Positions 18,982-30,000 of a stretch of DNA of 64,000 nt are shown in pieces. The notes under the pieces are model-generated. The model searched no databases and was not told the origin of the DNA. It saw only the letters and a list, made by a program, of their open reading frames with translations. A program made the translations under genes and the position numbers. The stretch comes from Rhipidocladum racemiflorum (lineage: Eukaryota > Streptophyta > Magnoliopsida > Poales > Poaceae), in the NCBI GenBank assembly GCA_036346355.1, contig CM070571.1, forward strand, positions 45,652,293 to 45,716,292. Reading direction: 5' to 3'. Position 1 is the stretch's first letter; each line of letters begins with the position of its first letter.

Positions 18982-20434
18982 CGTCAGCAGTGACGTCATC
19001 ACGCACGGCTGAGGACGGCTGACAGCTGGGCCCCACCGTGACGTCAGCGGTGACGTCATGGTGCACTCGACTGAGACGCTGACGCGTAGGCCCAACTGAC
19101 ACGCGGGCCCCGCATGTTAGAGACACGCGCCCACGCGCAGGCGCTCACCGCGCTGACCGCGACGGTCGGCCTCCCGGCCACGTGGCTAGATCTCGACCGT
19201 TGATTTGAAAATCAACGGCCCAGATTGGATCTGGACTCTCGCGTTAAGAAACTACTCCGCTGATCTGGACTGTTCGATCTTGATCGGACGGTCAAGATCC
19301 AATCTAACGTTTACAACGAGGCTAACCCTAACCGTTCGATCTAAATCTAACGGTTGAGATCTATCCTAGCTCAGTGCGGTTTAGGCTACGTGGCACGATC
19401 TAAACCGTTGGATCTAGATCCAACGGTTGGAAATAGATCTGGGATTTCAACGCGGAACTCACCAGGGTGACGTGGCGTGATCTGGAGCGTTGGCTCTAGA
19501 TCGGACGGTGGAGCGAGCTCGGGGTCGGCGACGGCGATGCGGCGGAGCAGTGGTCACCGGAGACGATGACAACAACCACGACGACGGCGCCTCGGGGCTT
19601 CTCCGGCGGAGTGGAAGATACCTCCCGACGTGTCTTGGCCTTGCGGTTCCGGATCCGACCTCAACGGTGGCGGAGAACGGCGGACGGCGGCGGGGCGAAG
19701 CAAAGTCCGCGGCGGAGCTTCACGCAACTACGGCGAGCAATAGCTGGTCGATGGCGGCGGCTAGGGCTAGGGCACCTAGGGCAAACGACGCACGAGGTAA
19801 AGGCGAACCTCGGGCGCGAGTCCAGGCATTAAATACCGGCACGGACGCCGAGATTCCCGCGGAATCCACGGCGAAGCAGACGTCTGGCGAGTCCGACCGG
19901 ACCGCGAAGCGGCGTGGCACGCAGACGACCATTGGATCGAGATCCAACGGTGCAAGTGTTTGGGCTCGGTCTGACTCGGCGAGCCGGCTCGGTCGGGCTC
20001 GGGCTCGATGGCGTGGCTCAATCTCGGCCGATTCGATCTTGATCTGACGGTCGAGAGGGTTAGGCTCGGTTGGGTTAGTCGGACTCGAACTCGAGTCCGA
20101 CTTCGGGCTCGATCGGTGGAACAAAGGCAAACCCACTCGCTATTAATCCAATTAAATAATTCAAATTAATTCCTAAATTCATTTAATTCATTAAAAATAG
20201 TAATACTTTAAAAATCGAGAAAAATTCTGGAAAATATTTTGGAACATTTTGGACTCAAATAAAATATTTCCAACAAAATTTTATTTGCAAAGTTAAATTC
20301 TTTAATTATTTCAAAATGGAATAAATTAAAATAAATTCCAAATAAATCCAAATAAATTCCAGAAAATTCCAAAAATTCACCAAAGTGCCAAATTACACAT
20401 GAATTTAAGAAAAGCAAAATTTTGGGGTGTTACA
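18982..20434 (-). repeat. left LTR of G1, outer 1.45 kb
   Basis: On the minus strand it begins TGTAACACCCC at 20434. The outer 215 bp match the right LTR at about 97% by eye, whereas the GC-rich interior is far more divergent. Palindromic CCGTTGGATC/GATCCAACGG motifs occur (19396-19425). A TATTTAA-like box on the minus strand near 19828-19836 is the likely core promoter. S is inserted at its left visible end. Confidence 0.85.
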
Positions 20435-21671
20435 CCTTAAGATAGACAAAATCGTCTACATTGAAGCTCAGATCACGGCGGCGATTATCTGCATAGCTCT
20501 TTTGTCTAGACTTAGCCAATTTCAACCGATCGCGGATTAGCCTGACTTGCATCTCAGCTTCCTGAATCACTGTGGGTCCAAAGAACTTTCTTTCACCGAC
20601 TTCGGACCAGAAGAGAGGAGTTTGGCATTTTCTTCCATACAGTGCTTCAAACGGAGATATTTGAAGGCTTGCTTGATAACTATTATTGTAGGAAAACTCA
20701 GCAAATGCTAAACACTTTTCCCACTTCGAATTATACGACAGGATACAAGCTCTAAGCATGTCTTCAAGAACTTGATTTGTTCTTTCAGTTTGCCCATCGG
20801 TCTGGGGATGGTAAGCTGTACTGAAGAGCAGCTTAGTCCCTAGAAGTTCATGCAAATTCTTCCAGAACCGCGAAGTGAACTGGGGTCCACGGTCAGACAC
20901 AATGGTTTTAGGGATTCCATGTAGTCGGACAATATGATTCAGGTAGAGTTCGGCAAGTTTAGCTCCATTGTAGGTAACGCGTACCGGTATGAAATGAGCA
21001 ACTTTGGTTAACCGGTCGATGATTACCCAAATAGAGTCATGGCCATTAGCTGATTTTGGCAGGCTAGTGATGAAGTCCATTCCGACCTCATCCCATTTCC
21101 ACTCCGGAACCTTCAAGGGTTGAAGCATTCTAGCTGGTCGCTGGTGCTCTGCTTTAACTCGCTGACACACGTCACAAATGGCGACGTACGCGGCGATATC
21201 CCTTTTCATACCAGGCCACCAAAACTTCTTTCGAATATCTTGGTACATTTTGGTTCTTCCAGGGTGGATAGACAACGGAGTCTCATGAGCTTCCTTCAAG
21301 ATCAATTCTTTGATCTCCTGATCATTCGGGACATAAATTTGATATCCACGCATTATCAGACCATCAAGTCGTTCTGAAAACTCCGATGACGCGCTTTCTT
21401 CCACATTGCGCTTGATCTCAGCTACTCCTGCATCTTTCAACTGAGCAGCCTGAATTTGGGATTCAAGGGTAGGTTGTAGGGTTAATGTAGCCACAAATCC
21501 TTCCCCTACCATCACCAAGTTGAGTTTACGAAACTCATCCAGTAACTGGGGTTGACAAACACCCGACAAGGTATTACTAGTGTGTAGCTTGCGACTGAGG
21601 GCATCAGCTACCACATTAGCTTTTCCTGGATGATAATGAATTCCCAAATCATAGTCTTTGATTAGCTCCAA
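20435..21671 (-). pseudogene. pol: integrase of Gypsy G1, C-terminus lost into the LTR
   Basis: The N-terminal part carries the end of RNase H (ELIKDYDLGIHYHPGKANVVADALSRK). The zinc-binding region is HPGRTKMYQDIRKKFWWPGM...CDVCQRVKAEHQ. The D-D-E triad is visible: D in GMDFITSLP, D in SDRGPQFTS, E in GQTERTNQVLE. Downstream YNNSYQASLQISPFEALYGR is typical. Coding runs to DDFVYLKV and meets the LTR TGTAACACC at once, so the roughly 100-150 residues normally following YLKV (including the chromodomain of this lineage) and the polypurine tract are absent. The first stop upstream (21672-21680 region) separates it from RT. Confidence 0.88.
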
Positions 21672-23588
21672 CCATCGGCGCTATCTCAAATTTAGATCTG
21701 GTTGGGTAAAAAAGTATTTTAGACTCTTATGGTCGGTAAATATCTCAACTCGGTTTCCGATGAGATAATGACGCCATAACTTAAGAGCATGAATTACGGC
21801 AGCCAATTCTAGATCATGAGTCGGATAATTGGCTTCATGAGGTTTCAGTTGGCGTGAAGCATACGCCACAGCTTTTCCTTCTGCATCAAAGACACAACCA
21901 AGACCTTGACGTGAAGCATCACAGAATACGTCAAAGTTTTTGTGCACATCAGGCAAGACAAGAATTGGAGCTGTTGTAAGCCTTCGCTTCAACTCTAGGA
22001 AACTAACTTCACAAGCTGACGTCCACTCAAACTTCTTCTCCTTCTTGAGCAACTCAGTCATCGGCTTGGAAATTTTGGAAAAGTTTTCAATGAATCGCCG
22101 ATAGTACCCGGCTAACCCAAGAAAACTTCGGACTTCGGGAACAGTCCGTGGCTGTTCCCAGGAAAGTACATCCTTCACCTTGCTGGGATCAATAGCAACA
22201 CCTCCTTCGGAGAGAACGTGGCCTAAGAAGGCAACTTCTTTGAGCCAGAACTCACATTTGCTGAACTTGGCATACAGCTGATGTTCACGCAGCTTATCAA
22301 GCACTAAATGCAGATGGAGTTCATGCTCCTGCTCTCTCCGAGAATAGATAAGAATGTCATCAATGAACACCACCACAAATTTATCTAGGTACTCCATTAA
22401 TACCTTATTCATGAGATTCATGAGTGTGGCTGGTGCATTGGTGAGTCCAAAAGAAACTACTGTATACTCGTACAAACCATATCGAGTAGTAAACGCAGTC
22501 TTCTGGATATCTTCCGATCGAATTTTGAGTTGAAAGTACCCTAGTCTCAAGTCAATCTTAGAAAAGACTCGAGCTCCACTTAATTGATCAAACAAATCAT
22601 CAATCCGAGGAAAAGGATACTTATTTTTGATAGTGACTTCGTTTAAGGATCGATAGTCCACGCACATGCGTAAACTACCATCTTTCTTCTTGACGAAGAG
22701 CACTGGACTACCCCATGGAGACGAACTAGGGTGAACAAAACCCTTAGCTAATTGCTCCTTGAGTTGTTTCTTCAATTCCAACAACTCATCAGAAGGCATC
22801 CGATACGGACGTTTGGACAATGGTGCTGTTCCTGGCAGCAAGTCAATAACAAACTCCATATCCCGATCTGGGGGCAATCCCGGTAATTCTTCAGGAAACA
22901 CATCAGGATACTCACAGACCACTGGTACTTGACTTAATTCTGGCACAGAAAGCGAATGGAAAGAAGCCTTAAGCACATTTGATCGTCTGGAGTAATACTT
23001 AGTCTGGATTCCATCCGAATTCATCAGAGAAATGGAACGATTTGCGCAATCAATATGTCCTTGATTTTGAGATAACCAATCCATCCCAAGGATAACATTA
23101 AGTCCAGGGGTATCAATCTGAATCAGATCTCCCAAAAATAGAACTTCATTGATTACTATGGGTACTCTAAGGCATATGCGCTCAGCTCGCATAACTGAAC
23201 CAGGAGAATAGACTAACATTGGATCTTGCAATCTGTTAGTCTCAACCTTATGTTCCAAAACAAACTTTGAAGAAATGAAAGAATGCGAAGCGCCCGAATC
23301 AAATAAAACCAAAGTGGGTACTGAGTGTATGAGAAACATACCAACTACCACATCTGGAGCATTACTGGCCTCCTCCGCGGTCACTAGGTTAAGTCGACCA
23401 CGGGCTTGACTCGGGGCTACCTTTTGGCTAGAACGCCCTCCTAGGTGTCCACCACGCCCGATTCTGAGAACCTTGCGGCGAATCGGACCGCTTGGAACTT
23501 GAGGTCGAGCAAAGAACAGGACGCTTGCTCGGACAAACAGTAGAGATATGTCCTTCTCACCGCATAAGCATAGCGGTGAGTGCGCCAT
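21672..23588 (-). pseudogene. pol: protease-RT-RNase H of Gypsy G1
   Basis: A degenerate zinc-knuckle region comes first, then the protease (LVLFDSGASHSFIS). RT motifs follow: WGSPVLFVKKKDGSLRMCVD, FSKIDLRLGYFQLKI, FGLTNAPATLMNLMNKV and catalytic VVFIDDILIYS. RNase H has VFCDASRQGLG and AVAYASRQLK, then EIFTDHKSLKYFFTQPDLN. The frame ends at a TAG where QRRWLELIKDYD is expected, a CAG-to-TAG change, and continues unshifted as the next segment. About 630 codons are otherwise open. Together with the integrase segment it would have been one pol polyprotein. Confidence 0.9.
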
Positions 23589-23591
23589 CTG

Positions 23592-24634
23592 TCACGCCCT
23601 CCACGAATCATCCTCCGCGGCCGGAAGGTTGAGCCGCATGCGAGAACAGGTTGGGGAAAGCTCCTTCCGAGATCGTGGAGGCGGCGATGCTACTGACCGA
23701 GCACCGACGGTTTGCCCGTAACGCGGTCTCGGCACGGCACCGGCAGATTTCCGAGCCATCCACTTACGCTTCCGGCTCTCCAAAACTGCCTTGCCGCTGT
23801 CCTCAACACAAATCGCCTTGTCCACGAGCACTTGCATATTTGGAATGTCAAGTGGTGCGAGCGAATGACGAATCTCCTCGTTGAGATGTTGACGAAACAA
23901 GGAGACTTTTCGGGCTTCACTCGGGACCTCATCGGCTACATATCGAACCAGATAATTGAACTTATGCAGATAGTCCATCATCGACATCGACTTCGGCGAA
24001 GATCATAGAACTCTCGTTTCTTTATCTCCATCAGACTAGCAGGAATGTGCACTGCACGAAAGGCTCCTTTAAATTCCTCCCAAGTCATGACCTGTCCAGG
24101 TGGACGAATTGCCTTAACACTACCCCACCAGGCTGCTGCTGCGCCTTGGAGATAGTAAGCAGCATACTGAACCTTCTCCTCATCAGTACACCTCACGAGG
24201 TCAAGTTTATCTTCAACATCGCGAAGCCAATCATCTGCGTCCAGAGGATCGGTTGCAGATGAGAAGCTTGGCGGGCGAGTTCGCTGGAACTCAGCCAACC
24301 TCGATTGGGGCTGCATTGCTGCTAAACCACCATAAGCAGCGGCACCAAGGTTCTCAGAATTCTGCACCAACCGTTCCAACAAACGGGTCTGCATAACAAG
24401 AACTTGGGCCATTGACGGAGGTGGAGGTAACTCTTCACTTTGGGCATCGTGATGACTAAGCGATGCCTCCCGATTACCTACTGGCTCATTAGAGTGATGA
24501 GATCCTTGGCTACGGGATCTGGCCAAAGGTGGATCATGACGCTCCGGATTCGGTATTGCCACAGCTGGTTCTTGGCTATTTTGAGCAACACCCCGGGCCA
24601 TCACCGAACGATCAACACGTTTCTTCGGCGGCAT
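23592..24634 (-). pseudogene. gag: gag of Gypsy G1, frameshifted
   Basis: The start is taken at MPPKKRVDRS (24634), directly after an acceptor-like sequence, TTTGTGTCAACAG. The retrotransposon gag domain is clear: LAEFQRTRPPSFSSATDPLDADDWLRDVE, CTDEEKVQYAAYYLQGAAAAWW, TWEEFKGAFRAVHIPASLMEIKKREF. A shift at 23978-23987 leads to MSMMDYLHKFNYLVRYVADEVPSEARKV in another frame, then a basic Pro/Arg-rich stretch. A further break at about 23590 separates the CCHC region, itself degenerate. Confidence 0.85.
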
Positions 24635-24968
24635 CCTGTTGACACAAAGACTCAGAGACAAGTACCACAAGAGCCCATCGAAGAACGCGGGAATTTTGAA
24701 CAACAGTTGCGAAACTCAAGCACAATCCATCACATAGCAATACAAAATTTAAAGTATGCATCACAGTGAAAGGATTGCAAGGCGATAGATTTACAGATGA
24801 TAACTTAGCACGTCTCTTCGCGCTACAGGGGGTTATTTACAACACCACCAACATCAACTACCACCAGTTCCACGGGAATAATTACAACAAAAGATTTCTT
24901 CTGCCAGCTCGTAATTACAACAAAAGCGAGCTGTAAATCCTACTACCTATTAGGATAGGGATCTAATC

Positions 24969-25778
24969 CTAAACACGACCACCGTTCACCGCAGGGACAT
25001 CTGAGGTGCCTGGGGCTACAGAAGAAGTAGTTAACTCCGTGGGAAACATCAACTCGTACTCGCGTCCACCAAACAGCAGGTTACGTCCTGGCATGGCAGT
25101 CGCAGAAGCACTAGGGCGCACAGCCGAAACACGGCGACGGCTGCTACCACGAACAGACATCCTGGCACTGCGAGAGACCCTACGATAAGATCCATAAGGA
25201 CGGGGTAACTCCTCAGCAGGCTCGAGATCATCATTCTCCCCATAGATCATCCCAGTAGTAAAGAAACCATAGCTAACCAAGGGCGCCATGTTACTCTCTA
25301 ACTCAGAGATACGGCGTCGAGCAAGCAACAGTTCTTCACGGAGACAAAGCAGATATCGATCGAGGGACCTCACTAGCCCAGTCTGCCAAATCTGCACAGG
25401 ATCCGACAGTAGATAATCTGGCACATACAGGTTCTCTTGGCTGTCCGGCTCACGAGAGGGACAAATAGGATACAACTGAGCCATTTCCGGTACATCAAAG
25501 CGAAGCCTCAGAATTGCAATATATGCTCCATCGAGTAGAGCTGCAAGAGGGCTTGGCGCTATACCATGATACTGACGGGTTTGCTCTCCTGCGTGGCGTC
25601 CGCGAATAGAAACTTCAGCCACATACAGGGAGGAAGTGGGACTAAGTCCAGCACGTGAGATTAAGTACCCTGGCGGCTCAGGAAAGCCAGCACGCTGCAT
25701 CATCTCCCAGAGGGTAGCCTGAACTGAGCCCTCTAGAATCGCAGATGTGAAATAGCAGGGTTCCCAACGTCCAGACAT
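24969..25778 (-). CDS. additional 269-codon ORF ahead of gag in G1, function unknown
   Basis: Open from MSGRWEPCYFTSAILEGS to VPAVNGGRV with no internal stop, between the PBS and gag on the same strand. The N-terminal half looks globular (TLWEMMQRAGFPEPPGYL, YVAEVSIRGRHAGE, LLDGAYIAILRLRFDVPEM). A short helical stretch, YLLCLREELLLARRRISELES, and an Arg/Ser-rich basic tail (RRVSRSARMSVRGSSRRRV) follow. No known retroelement domain is recognised. I have the impression that related ORFs occur in other grass Gypsy elements, but cannot verify it. Retention of an open frame while gag and pol carry lesions argues for selection until recently. It could be read first on the genomic RNA or spliced out before gag translation. 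Confidence 0.7.
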   Translation of the reverse strand: MSGRWEPCYFTSAILEGSVQATLWEMMQRAGFPEPPGYLISRAGLSPTSSLYVAEVSIRGRHAGEQTRQYHGIAPSPLAALLDGAYIAILRLRFDVPEMAQLYPICPSREPDSQENLYVPDYLLSDPVQIWQTGLVRSLDRYLLCLREELLLARRRISELESNMAPLVSYGFFTTGMIYGENDDLEPAEELPRPYGSYRRVSRSARMSVRGSSRRRVSAVRPSASATAMPGRNLLFGGREYELMFPTELTTSSVAPGTSDVPAVNGGRV

Positions 25779-26207
25779 CTAAGATTAAGAAGGGAAACAG
25801 ATTAGTGACATCCTCAACAAACGAAATTCCGAAATAAACAGAAATTAAACAAACGAAAAGAAAATAAACCAACAGCAGACCAACAAAAGAAACTCACAAT
25901 TTTAAGCCTCATCCTTATTCTTACTCAATTCTTAACTATCTTTTGAAGTGGATAAGTTTCCCAAATAATTCCAACTTAAATTTCGAATAGGGTCGGGAAA
26001 ATAGATCGAACCGAATACCCCATTTGGTTTTGCCCTGGAAATCTGACTTTGAAAGCCGAGTTAAGAGGAAAATTTCGTTTGAAGCTCAAAACCAGAAGAG
26101 ATGCTGAAAAGAAAAGATCAGCATTCTATGTTTTCACAATTAAGGAGTACATAATCAAAATAACTTTTAAGGGAGAAGACTCTTCCTTAATCCTATCAAT
26201 TACTAAA
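25779..26207 (-). other. untranslated leader of G1
   Basis: Between the PBS and the extra ORF. AT-rich with pyrimidine-rich stretches. No feature recognised. Confidence 0.6.
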
Positions 26208-26224
26208 CCTTTGCTCTGATACCA
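26208..26224 (-). promoter_or_regulatory. primer binding site of G1
   Basis: The minus strand reads TGGTATCAGAGCAAAGG, complementary to initiator tRNA-Met, four bases after the LTR end. Confidence 0.93.
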
Positions 26225-26228
26225 CTCC

Positions 26229-29200
26229 TGTGGGGGCTCCTGTCCTGGTACAGTGATACTCCATTACTGTTGCGTGGGCCTGGTTAATCACGCAACCAGC
26301 AACGTAACGATCACGGCATCACGACAGACTCAGATTGAAACCACTTGGTCAGCACGATACTCGAGTAATGAGGTCACATGCCAGCCAATTGGATCCAATT
26401 TGAGCTTCCCGCAACCATGTGATAACCACTAGTCCTTGGATCAGTAGGCTAGTGTCACCTCTGTCGGGACCCGAATTTGCAAATCCGGACCCTCTGTGTA
26501 TTCAGCACTAGTCCAGGAACGCGCTAGTGCACACAGTCTTAACATCGGTAAATATCACAATCATACCACTCGATACTAATAAAGTACTTTAATTAAATAG
26601 TCAAACTGGTTACTCGACCTTATGGTCAAGTTACAAATATACGCCTCGCAGGGCGAAACTTATTAAGAGAGAAATAATAGCAGCGGAAAAATATAAGATA
26701 ACGTCGTGGCGCCATCCAGTATACCACAGGCAACTGACTGGGCTCGCTTCCTAAGTAGACGGTTCCTCTTGGAGCTCCTCCTCCAAAGCTGGTGTAGTCT
26801 CCTCTTCAACTGGTGTTGTATTGAGGCAAGGGTGAGTACTTGGTACTCAGCAAGTCATGCACAGAATGCAGCTAATAGACTATATGCATGGCTTGATACA
26901 AAGGAATAGCTCAGGGTATATTTGCAGTAAAACAGCATTTGACAAGTAGCATAAGTAGATTCGAAAGCAGTAGAAACAAGTATAGCATAAATAACTTTTC
27001 AAGGAGTTTAATAAACATCCTTCCCATCCTAATCCACATTTCCATCAACATCATTATTAATCCAACCCAACCTTTCAAATCCAAGTTATTTTCAGAAAAT
27101 CTAACCCTTGACTGTAATTCCCGAGCGATGTCCAATACCGCGGACACGACTATTCGAATAGATTCTACACTCTGCAGAGGTTATGCACTTTACCCACAAG
27201 ATACAGTCAAACACCACAAAGGCGAAGTTCAGTAACAAAGTCTTTCGGAAACTTCTAACAATACAAGTGGTCCTCCCCGGTTATTGCACACTAACCCTTC
27301 CCTTAGCTAAGGCGAAGTTTAGGCCAATCAACCGTTAGATGGGTACCTAGCATCAGCCCCGGTACGCTCCCCTGTACAACTTACACAAAGGGTGTAGTTG
27401 ACCTCCTGAGGTCCCACAGGTACGTTATTAGCAACTTAGTCAACTAGGTCCATCCCATTACAGACATGTGGTTGCACGCTTGACTCAGTTCAAAGGCTTG
27501 CAAGGTTAAGTCCTTAGGGTGACCAGGGCAAGACTACCCGAAGAACCAAACCAACATTCCCAATGCCACAACTGGCCCACCTGATCATTCTTGCCACATG
27601 CCCCGGTCGAAAAACTATTTATCAAACCCCAGTTGATTACCATGCACCACGTGCCATCAACATCACATGATACCTTTCCAAAACAGGTTCAATATATCAT
27701 TAAGTCAATATTAACATTTGATTGTCCAAAATCATGTCATGAGCACGAAAGTGTGTCTAAGCAAAGATACTACATCGATCTAAAACCCATGTTGGCAATT
27801 TAATAATGTCCAACTAGTAAACCACAACTAGGGTGACAAGGGGTCATGGCACATACTTAAGTAATCAAGGTGTCATACAGCAATTTGACATTTATCTAAT
27901 TTCCCATATTTAAATAAAGTATTTTCTAATTGAACTAGCATGCAATAATTTGAACCAAAATAGATTTCAAAATGGGATCAACATGGTCAAAGCATAACTT
28001 GCCTTCAAAAAGTACTTGTTCTTGGTCTTGAGTTGGATCCTGAGTCAATACTTCTCCTTCGAATCCTTCCGGCACTTCAACGTCTACTCGTAACGCGTGC
28101 AAATAGCAATACACGAATAAACAATAGGCAAAAAGTATCCAAACATCCAAATAAAATCCATAAACAGAGAGAACATAATTTTATGAATTTTTAGAAACTG
28201 GAATCGTCAAATTTGGAGTTAAAATGCAAAAGTTATGATTATTTAAAGTTTAAATAATCAATTAAATAATATTACAAAGAAAAACTTTAGTCCAAAAATT
28301 AAATAAAATTCATAATTAGGTAGATCTGAATTTTCTACAAATTTAGAAATTTGAATCACTCAAATTGGAGTTGAAACGCAAAAGTTATAAGCGTTTGAAG
28401 TTTGAAACAAAATCTGAAATCATTATTTCGAATTAATAAATCATTTTCTTTTTCGGAAATTAATTATTGCGTCGGCAGGACACGTGGCAGCCTCGATTGG
28501 TCTGGCGTTGACGCCACCGGTCCATGGACTTGGTCCACGCTCGGCTCGGGTCTCGTGGACTCGGTCCACGGCTCCTTGTGTCAGCGACATGTGGGTCCCC
28601 TCGTGACGCCATCGTTGGCGTTAGCGGGGCTCGGCCACCCGAGCGAGTGGGACCGGCTGACGGCGTCATTCTTGGCGTCGGCGCCGGCTGGGACAACACC
28701 GACATGCGGGCCCGCCATGACGTCAGCGTGACGTCATGGTGCAGTTTGGCCGGGCCGCTGACATGCGGGCCCCGCGGGTCAGCGTCACACGCACGCTGCG
28801 TGGCGCTGCGACGGCGGCGGTCAGCCTTCCCGGACGCGTGGCGCAATCTTGGCCGTTGATTTGAAAATCAACGGCTCAGATTAGATCTGGCTCTCATGCG
28901 TTGGGGTTAACGCGTTTGATCTCGACCGTTGGATCTAGATCCAACGGCCGAGATTGATCTGGGATTTTGGGCGAAATCTCACCGTGAGATGACGTGGGCG
29001 CAATCTGGGCCCTTGGATGAAGATCCGACTACCGAGGAGCTTGGAGTCCGGTCGATGGCTCACGGCGGCGCTGGCTTGCCGGAGTTGGGGACGACGACCA
29101 CGGCAACGGCGCTTCGGGCGTGCTCCGGCGATGTGAGAGGTCCCTTCCGACGCGGCTTGGCCTCCTGGTTCCGGATCTGACCTCAACGGCGCGAGGATGA

Positions 29201-29998
29201 CGAGACGGCGGCAATCGGCGAAAAACTACTGGCGAACGCTACGGCAACTCGGCGAGCGATTGCGGCTATACTGGCGGCGACTCGGCGGCGTTGTTCAGGG
29301 CTACGGTGTGCACGGAAGTCGGCGTCCGCAACGCGGGTGGCGGCAAGATTAAATAGGGCCCTCGGCGTCTGGTGAACGACGGAAACCGAGACTGCTCCGC
29401 TGCGGCGGGCGGAGTTCGCGGCGACTGATCGGGTGACGTGGCACGCCAAGACACCGCTGGATCGAGATCCAAAGGTGTGTGAGTTTAGGTTCGGTCGGAC
29501 TCGGCGAGCTGGTCGCTCGGTCGGACTCGGTCCGTGGCGTGGCGCAATCGTGGCCGTTGGATCTTGATCCAACGGTCACACGGGTTTGGGTTCGGCCGAG
29601 TGGGTTCGGCTCAACCACGGGCTCGGGTCGGGTTCGGGTCAGACTCGAACTCGAGTCTGACCCGGGCTCGGTCGGATGAACAGTACAAACCCACTCGCAT
29701 TTTCCAGCGATTTAATATTTAAAATAATTCCCAGTAATTCATTTAATTCATTAAAAATAGCAAAAGACTCAGAAAAATTCCAGAAAAATTCTGGAAAATA
29801 CTTTGGAACATTTTGGACTCAAATAAAATATTTCCAACAAAATTTTATTTGCAAAGTTAAATTCTTTAATTATTTCAAAATGGAATAAATTCAAATAAAT
29901 TCCAAATAAATCCAAATAAATTCCAGAAAATTCCAAAAATTCACCAAAGTGCCAAATCACACATAGATTTAAGAAAAGCAAATTTTTGGGGTGTTACA
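26229..29998 (-). repeat. right (5') LTR of G1
   Basis: 3770 bp on the minus strand from TGTAACACCCC (29998) to GCCCCCACA (26229), so it has TGT/ACA ends. It carries a likely TATA (CTATTTAAT, near 29347-29356), palindromes of the CCGTTGGATC/GATCCAACGG type (for example 28925-28946), and the shared Gypsy LTR block GGGTAAAGTGCATAACCTC with CTGCAGAGTG (27150-27196). A stop-laden GC-rich R/U5 region follows. Immediately right is LTR G2. Confidence 0.85.
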
Positions 29999-30000
29999 CA

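Larger units (their letters stand above)
18982..29998 (-). mobile_element. Gypsy LTR retrotransposon G1 (Tekay-like), interrupted by S on the left
   Basis: The domain order on the minus strand is LTR, PBS, extra ORF, gag, protease, RT, RNase H, integrase, LTR, which is Gypsy order. Sequence style (FIDDILIYSRREQEHELHLHLVL, WWPGMKRDIAAYVAICDVCQ) and the very long LTR (3.77 kb) fit the Tekay chromovirus group. The usual chromodomain tail is missing because pol ends abruptly at the left LTR. The left LTR is visible only from 18982; the rest lies beyond S and off-window, so flanking duplications cannot be checked. Confidence 0.88.

Noticed and set aside
19490..20047. 185-codon ORF on the plus strand
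   Set aside because: Antisense GC-rich sequence inside the G1 left LTR; the homologous part of the right LTR does not keep the frame.
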